A stretch of DNA of 64,000 bases. It comes from Phycomyces blakesleeanus NRRL 1555(-) (Eukaryota > Mucoromycota > Mucoromycetes > Mucorales > Phycomycetaceae). Location of the stretch: the NCBI RefSeq assembly GCF_001638985.1, contig NW_017265134.1, positions 2,952,131 to 3,016,130 on the forward strand, written 5' to 3'. Of this stretch, positions 36,080-47,383 are shown one piece after another (position 1 is the first letter of the stretch; each line of letters starts with the position of its first letter). The translations under genes were made by a program, and so were the position numbers. The notes below the pieces were generated by a model. The model was not told where the DNA came from. It saw nothing but the letters and a program-made list of their open reading frames with translations, and ran no database searches.

Positions 36080-37322
36080 CAGAAATATATCTCTTTTTAA
36101 AGCACACCATTTTTCTTTTCCTTTTGCAGAACCTTTTCTTAAAACTAAATCACTCATGTCATCAAGAAATAAAAACACCAGAAGTCCTTCAAAAAGATGT
36201 GAATTGTCAGAGTTTGAGTGTGGTGGCATTATTTGGCTATATAAAACCAAAAATATTCAAGCTGAGATCGCAAACCACATGGGTATCCCTAGACCAACAA
36301 TCAACATCACTATCAAACGTTGGGAGGAAACTGGTACTGCAAAACCAAATACCAGAGCTGGGAGATCTAAGAAACTCAGTGTCATGGATGTTACAAGCCT
36401 TTGCTTGAGTGTGAGACGTAACCCTTTCAAGAGTTATGCATATCATTAAAGGAATATGGCAGCTGCAGGTGTCATTATCTGTAGAGACACAGTTATCCAA
36501 TACCTTAAGGCCAAAGGCTTTGGTTCTTACACCCCTGTTTCTAAGCCAAACTTAACCCATGAACAGAAGAAGAATCGGTTGCGTTGGGCCAAAGCTAGAG
36601 CCAGCTTTGGGATTGAGGACTGGAGTAGAGTGATGTGGTCAGATGAGTTGAGGTTTATGCTGAAGGGCAATGATTCTGACACAGCCGTGATTTGTAAGCG
36701 AGGGGAGAGACACTAGAAACGACATAAACTAACAACAGAGAAGTATGGAAAGGGTTCTGTGATGGTGTGGGGTTGTTTCTGGGCTGGTGATCTAAGACCG
36801 TTATTGTTTCTCAAAGGGTCAGTAGACCAAGACGCATATGTCAATTGTTTGTCTAAGGACTTCAATCCCTGGTATAAAAAATTGAATGATGAACAGAACA
36901 CTATGTTTACATTTCGAGAATATGGTGCTAGTTGCCATACTGGGTCTTATACGACGTGGTGGAAAAACCGTTGGGAAATTAAATGTTTTAACTACTGGCC
37001 ATCACAAAGTCCAGATTTGAACCCTATTGAGCACGTCTGGCATGCCATAAAAGCCAATGTTCAAGAGAAAAAGGCCTCTATAAACAATGTTGAAGAGCTC
37101 AAGGCTTGTATTCTTCAGGAGTGGGAGAGACTTGACCCAGGACTTTTTTGTACTCTTGTAGCAAGTATGCTGGATAGAGTTCAAGCAGTTATAAAAGCTC
37201 GTGGTGACCACACCACATATTAGACCCTATCTTATTTTTTTTATTTCTATAATATATATACTTATATCTATAATAAAACGAAGTTTCACTTTATTTAGTT
37301 GAGTTCTTTAGAAGATATACTG
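36080..37322 (+). mobile_element. Tc1-type DNA transposon
   Basis: A single-frame transposase region sits inside weak terminal repeats. The right end reads ...AGATATACTG followed by TA. The left end starts CAGAAATATATCT and then has a TAAAG match. This fits the CAGT-type TIRs of Tc1 elements, but the TIRs are diverged and the left TA is not preserved. The length of about 1.24 kb is normal for the family. Confidence 0.65.
36156..37223 (+). pseudogene. Tc1-type transposase, inactive
   Basis: An N-terminal paired helix-turn-helix region (CGGIIWLYKTKN to WEETGTAKP) is followed by the DDE domain in the same frame. The first catalytic Asp is in MWSDELRF. The second, normally in an E-D-G-A-S motif, is Tyr (EYGASCHT, codon 36921-36923). 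SPDLNPIEHVW follows with the third acidic site. Two stops break it: TAA at 36447-36449 and TAG at 36714-36716. All parts lie in one frame, so no shifts occurred. Confidence 0.85.
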
Positions 37323-38369
37323 TAAAGAAGTTGATATGTAGTTTATTCGGGACTAGAAATCAAGGAATCTGACTGTGATTTATTTGGCACGAGTTTAGAG
37401 TGTTTGAAATATAAGTGTGTTAAGCTTGAGTAATAACACTCAAGAGAGACCAAAAAAATAAAACGTACACAAAAAAAGTTGAACTCACACATACATGAAT
37501 TTTCTTTCTAAGAAATTACAATCTAATGTCCGTCAGGGACAGCCATTTAATTTGTTTCAATATTGTAAAAACCAGATAAAATCCGCTGTAAATAGACCAA
37601 TACATCCCAAATTTAAAAGTCTAAGACTTTTTATTCAGAGTAGTTAGAGCAATTGTAAACTCTTAATTCTATAGATAATAGTCATATCTATCAAATTAAA
37701 AGTTCAGACTTATATTAACATAAGTTTTGCAAATGTTATAAACTTTTAAAAACCACCCAAAGACTTATATATTTATCTCCAATCGCACCAAATATCAGCA
37801 ATATGGTCCTGTCCGGATCGGCCGCCTATTGAGCTCGATCTGGACTGAAGGGATATTTCTGACAATCTTGGGCCGTCGGAATCCAGAAGATAATAATATC
37901 GTAAAAACATATATGCTAGTAATAATAGTTTTGCTTTCTTATAAATATATAGCTTGTATCATACCTCTCTCAAATAATTCCAAAATTGTTCATATATCCT
38001 GTCTCCTCAAGATTCTAATTAAAATTAGATTGGGTTTAATCTATAGATAATAATACAAGATATATTGGAATATACTTCTATAGCCGATTTTTATTCCACG
38101 GTATATATTTACAAATCATTCACAATCGCATTGTTATTTATATTTTTGTTAATACTTATAATGTATGATAGAAGCTATATATAATAATATAATTTAAACT
38201 ATGTTTTCTAGTATGTTTCATAAATAACACACTATCCAGATCCATACACATTCTTCTATAATTATACTTAATGAAATTGGATCAAAAAGCATCAAACATT
38301 TTACACCAAAAAAGCAAGAGCCTACAGAAAAATATTACCGAGTCAAAATGAAAAGGGTGATATTCATAA
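37323..38369. other. AT-rich spacer with a GC-rich patch
   Basis: No gene was recognised. Bases 37803-37885 are clearly more GC-rich (for example GTCCGGATCGGCCGCC) than the surroundings, which may be a transposon terminus or a coding relic. Confidence 0.35.
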
Positions 38370-38780
38370 ACCAAAAGTAACTTTCGAACTAAATATATAT
38401 AAACTGTTATCATGTTTTGGATACATTATCTTATATATGTTATTATTATTATTCAACACACTGGCACACACCAGAAGCTACTCCCGAACTATATACATAT
38501 ATGAGCCTCTATCATATTTTGGATATACTATCTTGTATATTTTATTATTATTATTCAACACACGGACACACACCAAAAGCTACTCCCAAAATATATATAT
38601 ATACGAGCCTCTATCATATTTTGGATACACTATCATATATATTTATTTTCCTTTTATTCAATATACGGTTACACACCAGAAGCTACTCCCAAACTATATA
38701 TATATAACCTGCTATCATATTTTGGGCTTACTATCATATATTTTTCTTTTCTTTTATCCAACACACGCACATACGCACAT
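38370..38780. repeat. Minisatellite of about 102-103 bp, four copies
   Basis: The word AAGCTACTCCC recurs at 38475, 38577 and 38680, with a diverged copy (AAGTAACTTTC) near 38377. Each unit also contains ATCATATTTTGG and TTATTCAACACAC. Periods are 102 and 103 bp. Open frames over this array are a by-product of the repeat. Confidence 0.8.
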
Positions 38781-39057
38781 ACGCACACTCGCCCAATTGT
38801 CTACCAATACAATTGCTGCACTGATACAAAATATACATATTGTCTATTTCTTTTTGTGTCTTTTTACAACCTAAGGATTCTACTCGATAATTCGGACAGA
38901 ATGCACTTTTTTGTAAATTGGTATTACCAATTGGTTGCGCAGACAGCTTTGTGTATCCCTAAGCTAAAGGAACATAGCAGGGTCCATTGACAGGGATACT
39001 GTTACCCATACATAGGTTGAAAGACCGTCTTGTGATCACTTACAATCGCCCAGAGAG

Positions 39058-39157
39058 NNNNNNNNNNNNNNNNNNNNNNNNNNNNNNNNNNNNNNNNNNN
39101 NNNNNNNNNNNNNNNNNNNNNNNNNNNNNNNNNNNNNNNNNNNNNNNNNNNNNNNNN
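39058..39157. other. Assembly gap (100 N)
   Basis: Exactly 100 N bases mark a scaffold join of unknown true size. It removes the start of transposase copy B and probably the left terminus of that element. Confidence 0.99.
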
Positions 39158-42100
39158 TAGACTGTCACTGCATTAAATGTCACAACAGTCATCAGAAATC
39201 TTCTTATGCTGCAAAGCGTACTGAGTCTCGTCATAATAAGAGAGCTAGAGTTGAAGGTATCAGAATATTTGAGAATAGTATAATATATTCAGTGTTAGTT
39301 TTTTGTTTGCTGTGTAATAATCGTTTTAATTTTTTTTTTATTTTTTATTTATGTTGTTTATTTTTAAACTTTTAATGAAACACAGCCGCAATGAGAAACA
39401 TGGATGTAGATACTGAGGGTAAGAATTTTTTTATTTGAAAGCAGAAAAAAAAACTAATAAACTATTATATTCCATATTTGTAGTAATCCCAACTTCTCGT
39501 TCCGATTCTGTGGAAGCAATGGACGGTCAGGCCAACTCACCTTTTTTGGATGCCGCCTCAATGTTTGACAATGACAGAGACGACAATGATTTCGATGACA
39601 ATGTTGAAGATGAAGTCAATGAGATCGAGATTGAGGACTTCAACAGTGAAGGTCAGTGTGAGATATATAAAGAAAACTAAAAGAAAAAGAGAGTAAAAGA
39701 AAAATCAAGTGTTAATTTTTTTTAATTTTTTACAGACCCTTTTGCTGCTCCTGATATGCCCGAAAATGAAGTCCATCAATTCATAGCCATCTTTACAGTA
39801 CTATTTGCTTCACGTCATGTTGTTGATAAGGGTGCTGCTGTCTTGATTGAGTTTATCAACAACCTGCTGAGAATCTACGACCAAGATTTTCAATTACCAA
39901 CCAGTCTTGCCGGTTTACAAAAAATGACAGGATTTTCTGCTATTACAAAAGGCATCAAGATATTTGTGGTGTGCCAAGACTGTCATACAGTATATCAGGA
40001 TATTGTATCTGCTCCTCCTCGATGTGTTTCCTCAAAACTTGGTGCCAGGTCTGCATGCAACTGTAATTTGACGAAATCCATATCTTCCGGTGCCTTGGTT
40101 GCAAAGCGTGAATATGTCTACCAATCCATTAAAAATACATTGAGCGTTTTCTTCCGTCGCCCTAGTTTCGAAGCCAAGATTCGTCAATGGAATAAGGAGT
40201 TGAAGATGGTAGATACTCTGTGCGATGTCTATGATGGTGCGATGTGGAAGGAGTTGAAGGACAAGGATGGTGTATCATTTGTGTTGGACCCACGCTCACT
40301 AATGTTAACACTTAACATCGACTGGTTCCAGCCCTTTGATGGTGTCACTCACTCCTCTGGTGCTATCTATCTGGCCATCAACAACTTGCCCCGTGATGAA
40401 AGATTCAAGCCAGAGAATATTATCCTTGTAGGTCTCATGCCTGGTCCAAAGGAGCCAAAAACCAACGAGATCAATAGTTACTTGGAGCCCTTGGTGGATG
40501 ATTTGAAGCAGCTGTACGTTGACATGCGGATTCCTACACACGAATTCCCAAATGGTGTCAGTGTTCGTGCTGCACTACTGATGGTTGCATGTGATATCCC
40601 AGCCGCCAGAAAGACAAGTGGATTCACAGCGCATAACAGCACATGTGCTTGTTACAGGTGCAGCCGGCAGTTTACTCGGTTAGGGAGCAGCAACCAGGTT
40701 GATTTCCGTGGATTCAATTATTCTCGTTGGAATATCCGCAGTGGTGCAGAGAGCAGGTTGCATGCTGAGGAGTGGAAGGATGCAAGTACACTCTCAGAAA
40801 GGCATCAGCTGGAGGTCGAAAATGGTGTTCGATGGTCGCAGTTGCAACGCCTTGGATACTTTGATCTAGTACGTGGAACGATCATTGATCCCATGCATAA
40901 TCTTTTCCTGGGGACGTCTAAGAGATTAATGGATCGGTGGATTGATGAGAAGACAATTGGACCTGAAGAGTTTGCTTCGATGGAGAAAATTGCAGAGACA
41001 ATGGTACTACCCAGAGATTACACCACACTGACAACCAAAATTGGAAAGGGCTTCAGCTACATGAAAGCGGACGAGTGGAAATCATGGGTTCTGGTTTATT
41101 CTCCTGTCTTGTTGCATGGTATTCTCCCTCCATTACAATTCAAGAACTGGATGTATTTCGTTGATGCATGCCGATACTACGTAAAGCCCAGCATTACTTT
41201 TGATGAGATCACCACTGCCCACAGCCTGTTAGAAAAGTTTTGCAATGCATGTAACGTAGACTATACCGCCACTATTCTCACCTGCAATATGCACCTACAC
41301 CTCCATCTTCATGAATGCATTCGTGATTTTGGACCAGTGTATGGTTATTGGCTCTTTGGGTTTGAGTGATACAATGGTATTTTAAAGAATTTCAAGACAA
41401 ATGGCAAAGACGGTTTTGAGGCGACCTACATGAAAAATTTTGTTCAGAATGCGTATAAGGGTGATTATGTCAATGCTGTTCTTAAAAGTTCTAGCCAGAT
41501 CCCCTTCATTCACACTCTGTCTAAACTTGTTACAACCTCCATACCTGCCGCCACAGTCACCACTCTCTCCAGTCGCCCATTCAGATTGCAAGCATTCGTT
41601 CAAGGCTACACTGATCCTTATAATCCACCCAAGGGTAACGAGCCTCTTCCTCCTTCTACATTTCCTCTAAAATACAAAAAGCCATCAGTAATGGATGATT
41701 CCAACTATCTCCATTTACTTGAATATTACCAAGTCGCTTACAACCTCCCAGACCTTGCCAGCTATCAGGACACGTCCTATAATCGCCCAGCACTTGACAA
41801 TCAAATCATCAAATTGAAGTCAATTGACATTCTTGGTCAACACTATCGAGGAACAAACAACAGCACAATCAGTCGCGGATCACTTGTTCAGGCAAAGTTT
41901 GTTGGTAGTAATGGAAACATTATACTTGGATTTGCTGGACAAATTCAGTATCTTTTTACACACTCCTTCCAACTTCCACCCACGCACAATCTCCATCTGA
42001 CTCGCATGGTTCATGATCATCAACATGTATTCGCATTTATCAAGTGGTTTCGTACTTCCTCTGATAGGTCGCGTGAGGATGACGGTGTTGAATTTTGTTT

Positions 42101-42242
42101 GCCCACGTTCTCTCCTGATAGCTACCATAGCATTATACCTGTACATCGCATCTTATTAGAGGTTGCTACAGCTACTATTGCGACAAGTAGAAATGTTAGC
42201 AAAATGCTGGTAATTCCATTGCCAAAGAAGCTATATGCTTAA
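39158..42242 (+). pseudogene. CACTA/Tnp2 transposase, copy B, one stop codon
   Basis: This is a Tnp2-family transposase. The visible exons are gap-39256, 39386-39418, 39484-39651 and 39736-42242, all joined in phase 1. The first has a CHCIKC zinc-binding start, the third an acidic Asp/Glu-rich stretch. The main exon starts MPENEVHQF and carries TIIDPMHNLFLGTSKR. The only break seen is TGA at 41367-41369 in FGFE-stop-YNG, where copies A and C have Arg (CGA to TGA would do). The visible product would be about 935 residues, plus whatever lies in the gap. An intact convergent partner gene follows 139 bp downstream. Confidence 0.85.
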
Positions 42243-42381
42243 ATAATAAATAAAGTGAACTTTTACATTTCTTTTTCTTTAACAAAAAAAACAGAGCGCG
42301 TATTTCTGATATATATATTGATAGTATTTTGTATGTGAAAAGTAATATATAGATAAAAAGAGAGAGGCAATTTTTGTTTAT

Positions 42382-43600
42382 TTAATACCCGTCTCTAAGG
42401 GCCCACTGAGGAAATTTGGGGGTTATGTCATCTGGGACTGCTGTATTGGACACACTGGTGAAAACCCTCTCCTTCATTTGAGAAGCACTTGACCCCATTG
42501 CTTCAATAACATACTCATCAACGAGTTTAATGAGAGTATTGAACTAAAATGATTTTGTTAATACTTCACTTTATATTTTTTATAATAAGACATAATTATT
42601 AATATAAAATAATATACCTCGTCACTTCTCCATCCTGGCCGAACAATCTTGACGATGCTCTTCGTGCGATTCTCGAAGTCTTCATCTGCAGATTCTCCAT
42701 CGGACATTGCTGCCATTTGCATTGTGAAGTCACAATCTCTCTTCATTTGTAGATCAATTGCTTCTTTGTTGTCTGTGTATGCAAGTAAACGGCGAGTATG
42801 ATTCTAATAGTAGTTTTTTTGTATTAGTATTTTTAAAATTCTCAAGACTAAACTATATTATTTTGAAATTATTTATTTAGAGATTACACTTACATCTCTG
42901 GCACGTCCTGCCCTTCTCAAACGAGTGTTTGTTGCTTTTATTTCCTCTTCGGTTTTTCTTGCTTTTGAAACCCGGCTGGTGAAGTTTTTGTGCAGTCTTG
43001 CTCTCAAGTCTGCCTCTCTAAATCCCTCATGGGTAAACTTGCGCTTCAAGTTTTCAAGAAGTCGCACCACCAACTCCTTGTTTGGCGACTTGTAAAAGAA
43101 AACATTTGTATTCCATCTGGGCTTACTCTCATTTGCCAGGATATCAGCTTGATTTCTTGTTTTCAGCTTGGGATCCCACATGAGATTACGAATATGGGCC
43201 TGATAGAATATATGAGAAAATACATCGATAAAATTTTGCACACGTTGATACTCACATAAACATCATTAGAGGCCTTCTTGCTAAACTCAGATGGGGCGTT
43301 GAAGGCAGGCTGAGAAACATTAGCCATTGTATTGGTAGGGGAAACGAGGGGGGCTCTGCTTAAACTGTCAATAGCAGTGATTGTCTCAGTGCTGCTGGTG
43401 GCAAGAACACCAATTCTGCTATTCATGTTTAGCAATGTATCTTCAACAGTGCCGATTTGTTCTTGTACAATCGACATGTCAGCTGCCATGTTGGTTCCCA
43501 TGGCTGTCATATTAGTTTTCAAAGTAGAAAGAATTTCCATCAATTGTTCGTTTGTAATCTCAACGGGACGAAGAGCAAGTTGACGTCTTTGAATAGGCAT
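42382..43600 (-). CDS. Accessory gene of the CACTA-type module B, intact
   Basis: No known family was recognised. Four exons (43600-43256, 43199-42894, 42803-42618, 42543-42382) join in phase 0 without a stop, giving 332 residues. The N-terminal third is a Met/Asn/Thr-rich coiled-coil-like helix (residues 20-75). The middle is Arg/Lys-rich (READLRARLHKNF, RLRRAGRARD) and may bind DNA. The C-terminal third is acidic, then helical. The gene is convergent with the transposase, and module C has the same arrangement. By analogy with the TnpA/TnpD pairs of plant CACTA elements it may bind subterminal DNA; this is inference. It is the only fully open transposon-associated gene seen in the window. 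Confidence 0.75.
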
Positions 43601-44470
43601 TGTCTACAGAATATAATAAAAGGTAAAAATGTAACTGTTAATTTTAGATTACATTGTTATTGATGCTATTATACAATTGAATTGAATTGAATTAAAAATA
43701 AATTATATCAAATTTACATACTTAAATTATTTGAAATAAAATGGGTTGATGTGTGTGTGTTTGAGTATGAGTGCAATAAGTAGCAAGAAAGCAGGAGAAA
43801 GAGTAAACAAATTGTATAAAACGTATGGTTTATATAGATATTCAGCATATCTTTGATATATAAGTCTCTATTAATACTTCTTGTAATCACTGAGATGCAA
43901 ATCGGCTTTCATACTGCTTTAGAACCCAATTGATCAAACCAGTCTAGTCTTTTGTTTCAAACGCACTTTTCTTTTTTCTTTTTTTTTCTTTTTTTGTTAT
44001 TGTTCCTGTTTCTCTTTTTTTTTGCTCTTTATATTTGCTATTGGTCTTTTCTTTGTTTCTCTATCTCTGCAACTTCTATTATATTTGCGAACTATTTGTG
44101 TAAGACATGTTCTTTCTAAAAAGTCTTCTTTATAGAAAATAAAAGAATTTATTTATTCTGTTGCCATAGACACACTCTTTGTCACTGTCTCCACCCATTT
44201 TTTTATTTTTTTATTAGTCTTTTTTTTAAATCTGCTTTTTTAAAGTACTTTTTTATATAACTAAAAAGAATTAGTTGTTTCAGTTGCCATAGACACTCGC
44301 CCTCTCTTTTCTTTTTACTTCTTTCTTTCTCTTTTACTCTTATACTTGCAAATGTTTTTGGTAAGGTGCTTTTTTTCTTTATTTTTCTTTATTAGTAATT
44401 TCTTCAAATATAGCTGAGTAATAACAAGTGTTTCTGCTATCATAGTCACTCGCGTATAGTTTCCTTCTGA
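43601..44470. repeat. Pyrimidine-rich region with degenerate tandem units
   Basis: Long T/C runs contain a word recurring as GTTGCCATAGACAC near 44161 and 44283 and as CTATCATAGTCACTCGC near 44438, i.e. three diverged units of roughly 120-150 bp. A GT tract lies near 43748-43762. It may hold the right end of module B and the promoter of the spliced fragment downstream; no terminal repeat could be fixed. Confidence 0.4.
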
Positions 44471-44485
44471 TGCATCCTCTTCACA

Positions 44486-44890
44486 ATGGCCATCCGGATT
44501 AGCCAAGGTTAGTAAATATACTTCATACCATCATCTCATAAAAGTATCCTGATTTTTTCCTTTCTTTTTTATAGGACATATCACCAAAAATATTTTCTAC
44601 AGCTAAACACGACCACCAACACGGTAATATTTTTATCTATTTATTTATTATATTTCTCTTTAATATTAATCAAACTGAATTCAATTTTTACTATAGATGA
44701 ACAACCCTCTCTAAAACATGCTATGAATCAAAAGCTTCTATCTCATGCTGCTGTCATTGACATAGTAAGACTTTTTTTGTTCTTTTACTATCCTTATATG
44801 TATCATTATATTACTTATACTGTTTATTAATAAAAAACTACCAGATACTATATCGACTTTTGATAAGTATTATCTATATCTACAAATAAA
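44486..44890 (+). pseudogene. Spliced gene fragment in the left inverted arm
   Basis: Small exons with good splice sites can be read: ATGGCCATCCGG... ending at GTTAGT (44487-44508), an exon encoding DISPKIFSTAKHDHQH (44574 to about 44621), an exon encoding DEQPSLKHAMNQKLLSHAAV (about 44697-44765, then GTAAGA) and a short exon from 44845. The first junction is out of phase for a simple join. The right arm holds the mirror copy. No function was recognised; it resembles the 5' part of a transposon-borne gene. Confidence 0.35.
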
Positions 44891-45760
44891 TCCGTTTGCT
44901 TTGGGTATGTAAATTAATAATTATATCGCCCAATTCACAAAAATTACTTTTTTCCAATCATTTTCATAGTCAAAGGAATCAAAATTCCGTAGCTTTACTT
45001 GTAATATTTTATTGTTTGGTCTTTGTACTGGATAATTCCAATATAAGTATTAATGGTTTATAAGAATTGAAATATCCAACACACACGCACACCCATCACT
45101 AACGATTTATCTATTCTCAAAGAGTACTGCTCGTACCCCAAAAAAAACGTATTGAGCAGCTCATTTTTTTTTAGGTATTTCTTTTTTGTAGAAAATTTTT
45201 CATCCCAAATATAACAAACCGACCAAGCAAGAAGTAGCTAGAGATATAGAATAGTATTATTAGATCTGAAACCTAGAAACATTCTATTCTTTCCAATAAA
45301 AATAAAAGCGTAAACCATTACCAGCCTAATAAGAACGGGAAACCAAATAAATAAAGAACATATTACTGGTCCATAATTTTAAAGACGCCTTTTTTTGCTG
45401 CTGATGACCAAACTTCTTAACAATAAACTAGCTTAAAGGTCACCTTTACGCTACTTTTAATCTTCATAATATGTTGGTGCCTGACCTTTATGGTTCCATA
45501 TAAAGAATATCAAAATAGATACGCAGTTTTAAAAAACTTTCTTTTTATATATCAAGTCAGATAAGTATATCTAAAGTGCTAACAAACCTTACCTGCGGCA
45601 CCCCCCACCCACAATTCCGCTAGTTGACTCTAGTCATTCCACTATCTGTGAAGGTCACCTTCAGCACAAGTGGAAAAAAAAATCAACTAATTTAAATATG
45701 GAAATTACACTACACTATACCCCATATTTAAACTACCTTATTTTTTTAATTTTTCCAGTG
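44563..45760. repeat. Large inverted duplication, left arm, outer block
   Basis: This 1.2-kb block is repeated in inverted orientation at 62803-64000, with high identity and equal length, and the homology is still running at the right edge of the window. The inner limit on both sides is CCAGTG, which in the right arm is a splice acceptor. Confidence 0.85.
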
Positions 45761-46615
45761 TATACTCACTATCCGAGTTTATTAATTCAAAAAATTCTGA
45801 AACAAAATTTATAAGAAGTACAATATAACAGATTAGTGTATTTAATAGTAATACTATATAGAATTCTTATTATTGCCAAAAAAAAAGGCTTTTTTTATCC
45901 AAAATAAAAACAAATAAAAAACCATTTTTCAAAACAAAACAATATCCAATTGAGTAACTCATGCTTAGCATTTGCACCTATGAGAATTTTTTCTTCGATT
46001 CATTTAGCCAATAAACATTAAAGAAGTGCCCTGTTATTATGCCTGTTATTACAAAAACAAGGTCTACATCAAATTACAGGTGTAATCAGCAGTAGATAAT
46101 ACATTGTTCTGCATTTGGAATAGTCTATATAATTGATCCCCGAGAACAGTTGATACACAGACATTATACCTAAACTCCCAGTTTTTATTTTTGGAATAAG
46201 ATAATATTCAATTATTTTTGACACTTTATTCAATAACTTGTCAACTATGATTTCCTTAATATTTATGAGTAATTCATTTTTATGTGACAAAATATCCTGA
46301 TAATCAAAACCTATTATTATAATAATTCCCAATGGTTTTTGCAGTGGTAAAAGAACTTCTCTTGTAATTAAATAGAGTATAATGGTTTACTGTGGATAAT
46401 GCGCAGTATTAGTTTAGAAAACTATATAAGACAATTCAATTCCTATCAATAAAAAGGACCTTTTATCCTCTCTTCGATTTTACATATACTCTCCGATCCC
46501 CAGTGGGTTTGACCTTTTGACTTTGCTATAGTAAAAGGAAGACCATCCCAGATCAGGAACGACAACCTTTTGACTTTGCTATAGTAAAAGGAAGACTATC
46601 CCAGATCAGGAACAA
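45761..46615. other. Left-arm-specific segment between the two duplicated blocks
   Basis: This AT-rich 855-bp segment has no counterpart in the right arm, which instead has about 1.3 kb with coding relics. It includes the 53-bp tandem duplication. No gene was recognised. Confidence 0.45.
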
Positions 46616-46616
46616 C
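46511..46616. repeat. 53-bp tandem duplication
   Basis: Two adjacent units beginning CCTTTTGACTTTGCTATAG (46513 and 46566) and containing CCCAGATCAGGAAC differ by only a few bases. Confidence 0.85.
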
Positions 46617-46744
46617 AATCTTTATTCTTATCTAAAAACTATTCTTAAAAAGTTAACGATCCCCAGTGGCATTGATTCTGCGACTTAGTTACAAGTGCCA
46701 GAAAAGAAGTACCAAATCGAAACTTGATTAAAGTATTCCAATAC

Positions 46745-46817
46745 AGCCCAACGGGGGGGTCGAACCCCCAACCTTGAGATTAAGAGTCTCACGCTCTACC
46801 GATTGAGCTAGCCGGGC
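46745..46817 (-). tRNA. tRNA-Lys (anticodon CUU)
   Basis: A complete 73-nt cloverleaf without intron: acceptor GCCCGGC pairs with GTTGGGC, D arm GCTC...GAGC, anticodon stem TGAGA/TCTCA with loop CTCTTAA (anticodon CTT), T arm GGGGG-TTCGACC-CCCCC. The B box GGTTCGACCC is present. It is identical to the copy at 61170. No run of four or more T follows immediately; the first is about 50 bases downstream, unlike the right copy. Confidence 0.95.
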
Positions 46818-46918
46818 ACTTCATCTATGATAATTGTGTTGCAAGCAACTCAGGCTGTAGGCCATGTTGTGGTGTCCAGTACCGGAAGGTCAGTCTGCTT
46901 GGTGGGTTTGTCCGCTGG

Positions 46919-47046
46919 TTTGTTGTGACGTGTCGTCCCGGTTATGAGATGCTGACGTCAACGGTTTGTTGATGTGGTGCTGTGTTCTTGGTGGTAAGAG
47001 GAGAATTTTTCTGTGTACAGGAAAAATCTCATTTCCATTCCCTGTT
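46919..47046. other. 128-bp segment present only in the left arm
   Basis: Alignment of the two inverted arms shows this stretch inserted between CCGCTGG and CTTCTACAC, or deleted from the right arm. It is more GC-rich than its surroundings (for example GTGACGTGTCGTCCCGG). No clear terminal repeats or target duplication were seen. Confidence 0.5.
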
Positions 47047-47383
47047 TCTTCTACACACCATATTTTTTTCTTTTCCCTTGTCAACATATTCGTCTACATT
47101 GTACTCATTCAAAATCATGGTCATCTATGCTAGTAATATTCCTCTTCTACAATGCACATAATTCATCTTGCTGACATCTCTGCACAACATCAGTACCTTT
47201 GTTATTATATTTTTACCATATTTTTATTCATATATTTTATCCTTACTGTATCAATTATTTATCATTCTATTTTTACTATCTTTATTTTTCCAAGCTTCTA
47301 TTATCAACTTAAAATCTTGTCGACTATAAAAAGAGAAGCAAACTCAACTTAATAAAATTATTAATCAACCACTGCAAAAGGAG

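Larger units (their letters stand above)
46616..47368. repeat. Large inverted duplication, left arm, inner block
   Basis: This block, including the tRNA-Lys gene, is repeated in inverted orientation at 60755-61501. Identity is highest around the tRNA. The left copy carries an extra segment of about 128 bp (46919-47046). The block stops at the CACTA-type terminus at 47370. Confidence 0.85.

Noticed and set aside
38370..38780. CRISPR-like array
   Set aside because: The units are contiguous without unique spacers, and the DNA is eukaryotic.
38417..38874. Two overlapping frames of about 100-145 codons
   Set aside because: They are produced by the 102-bp minisatellite; the translated repeats are AT-biased and lack other support.
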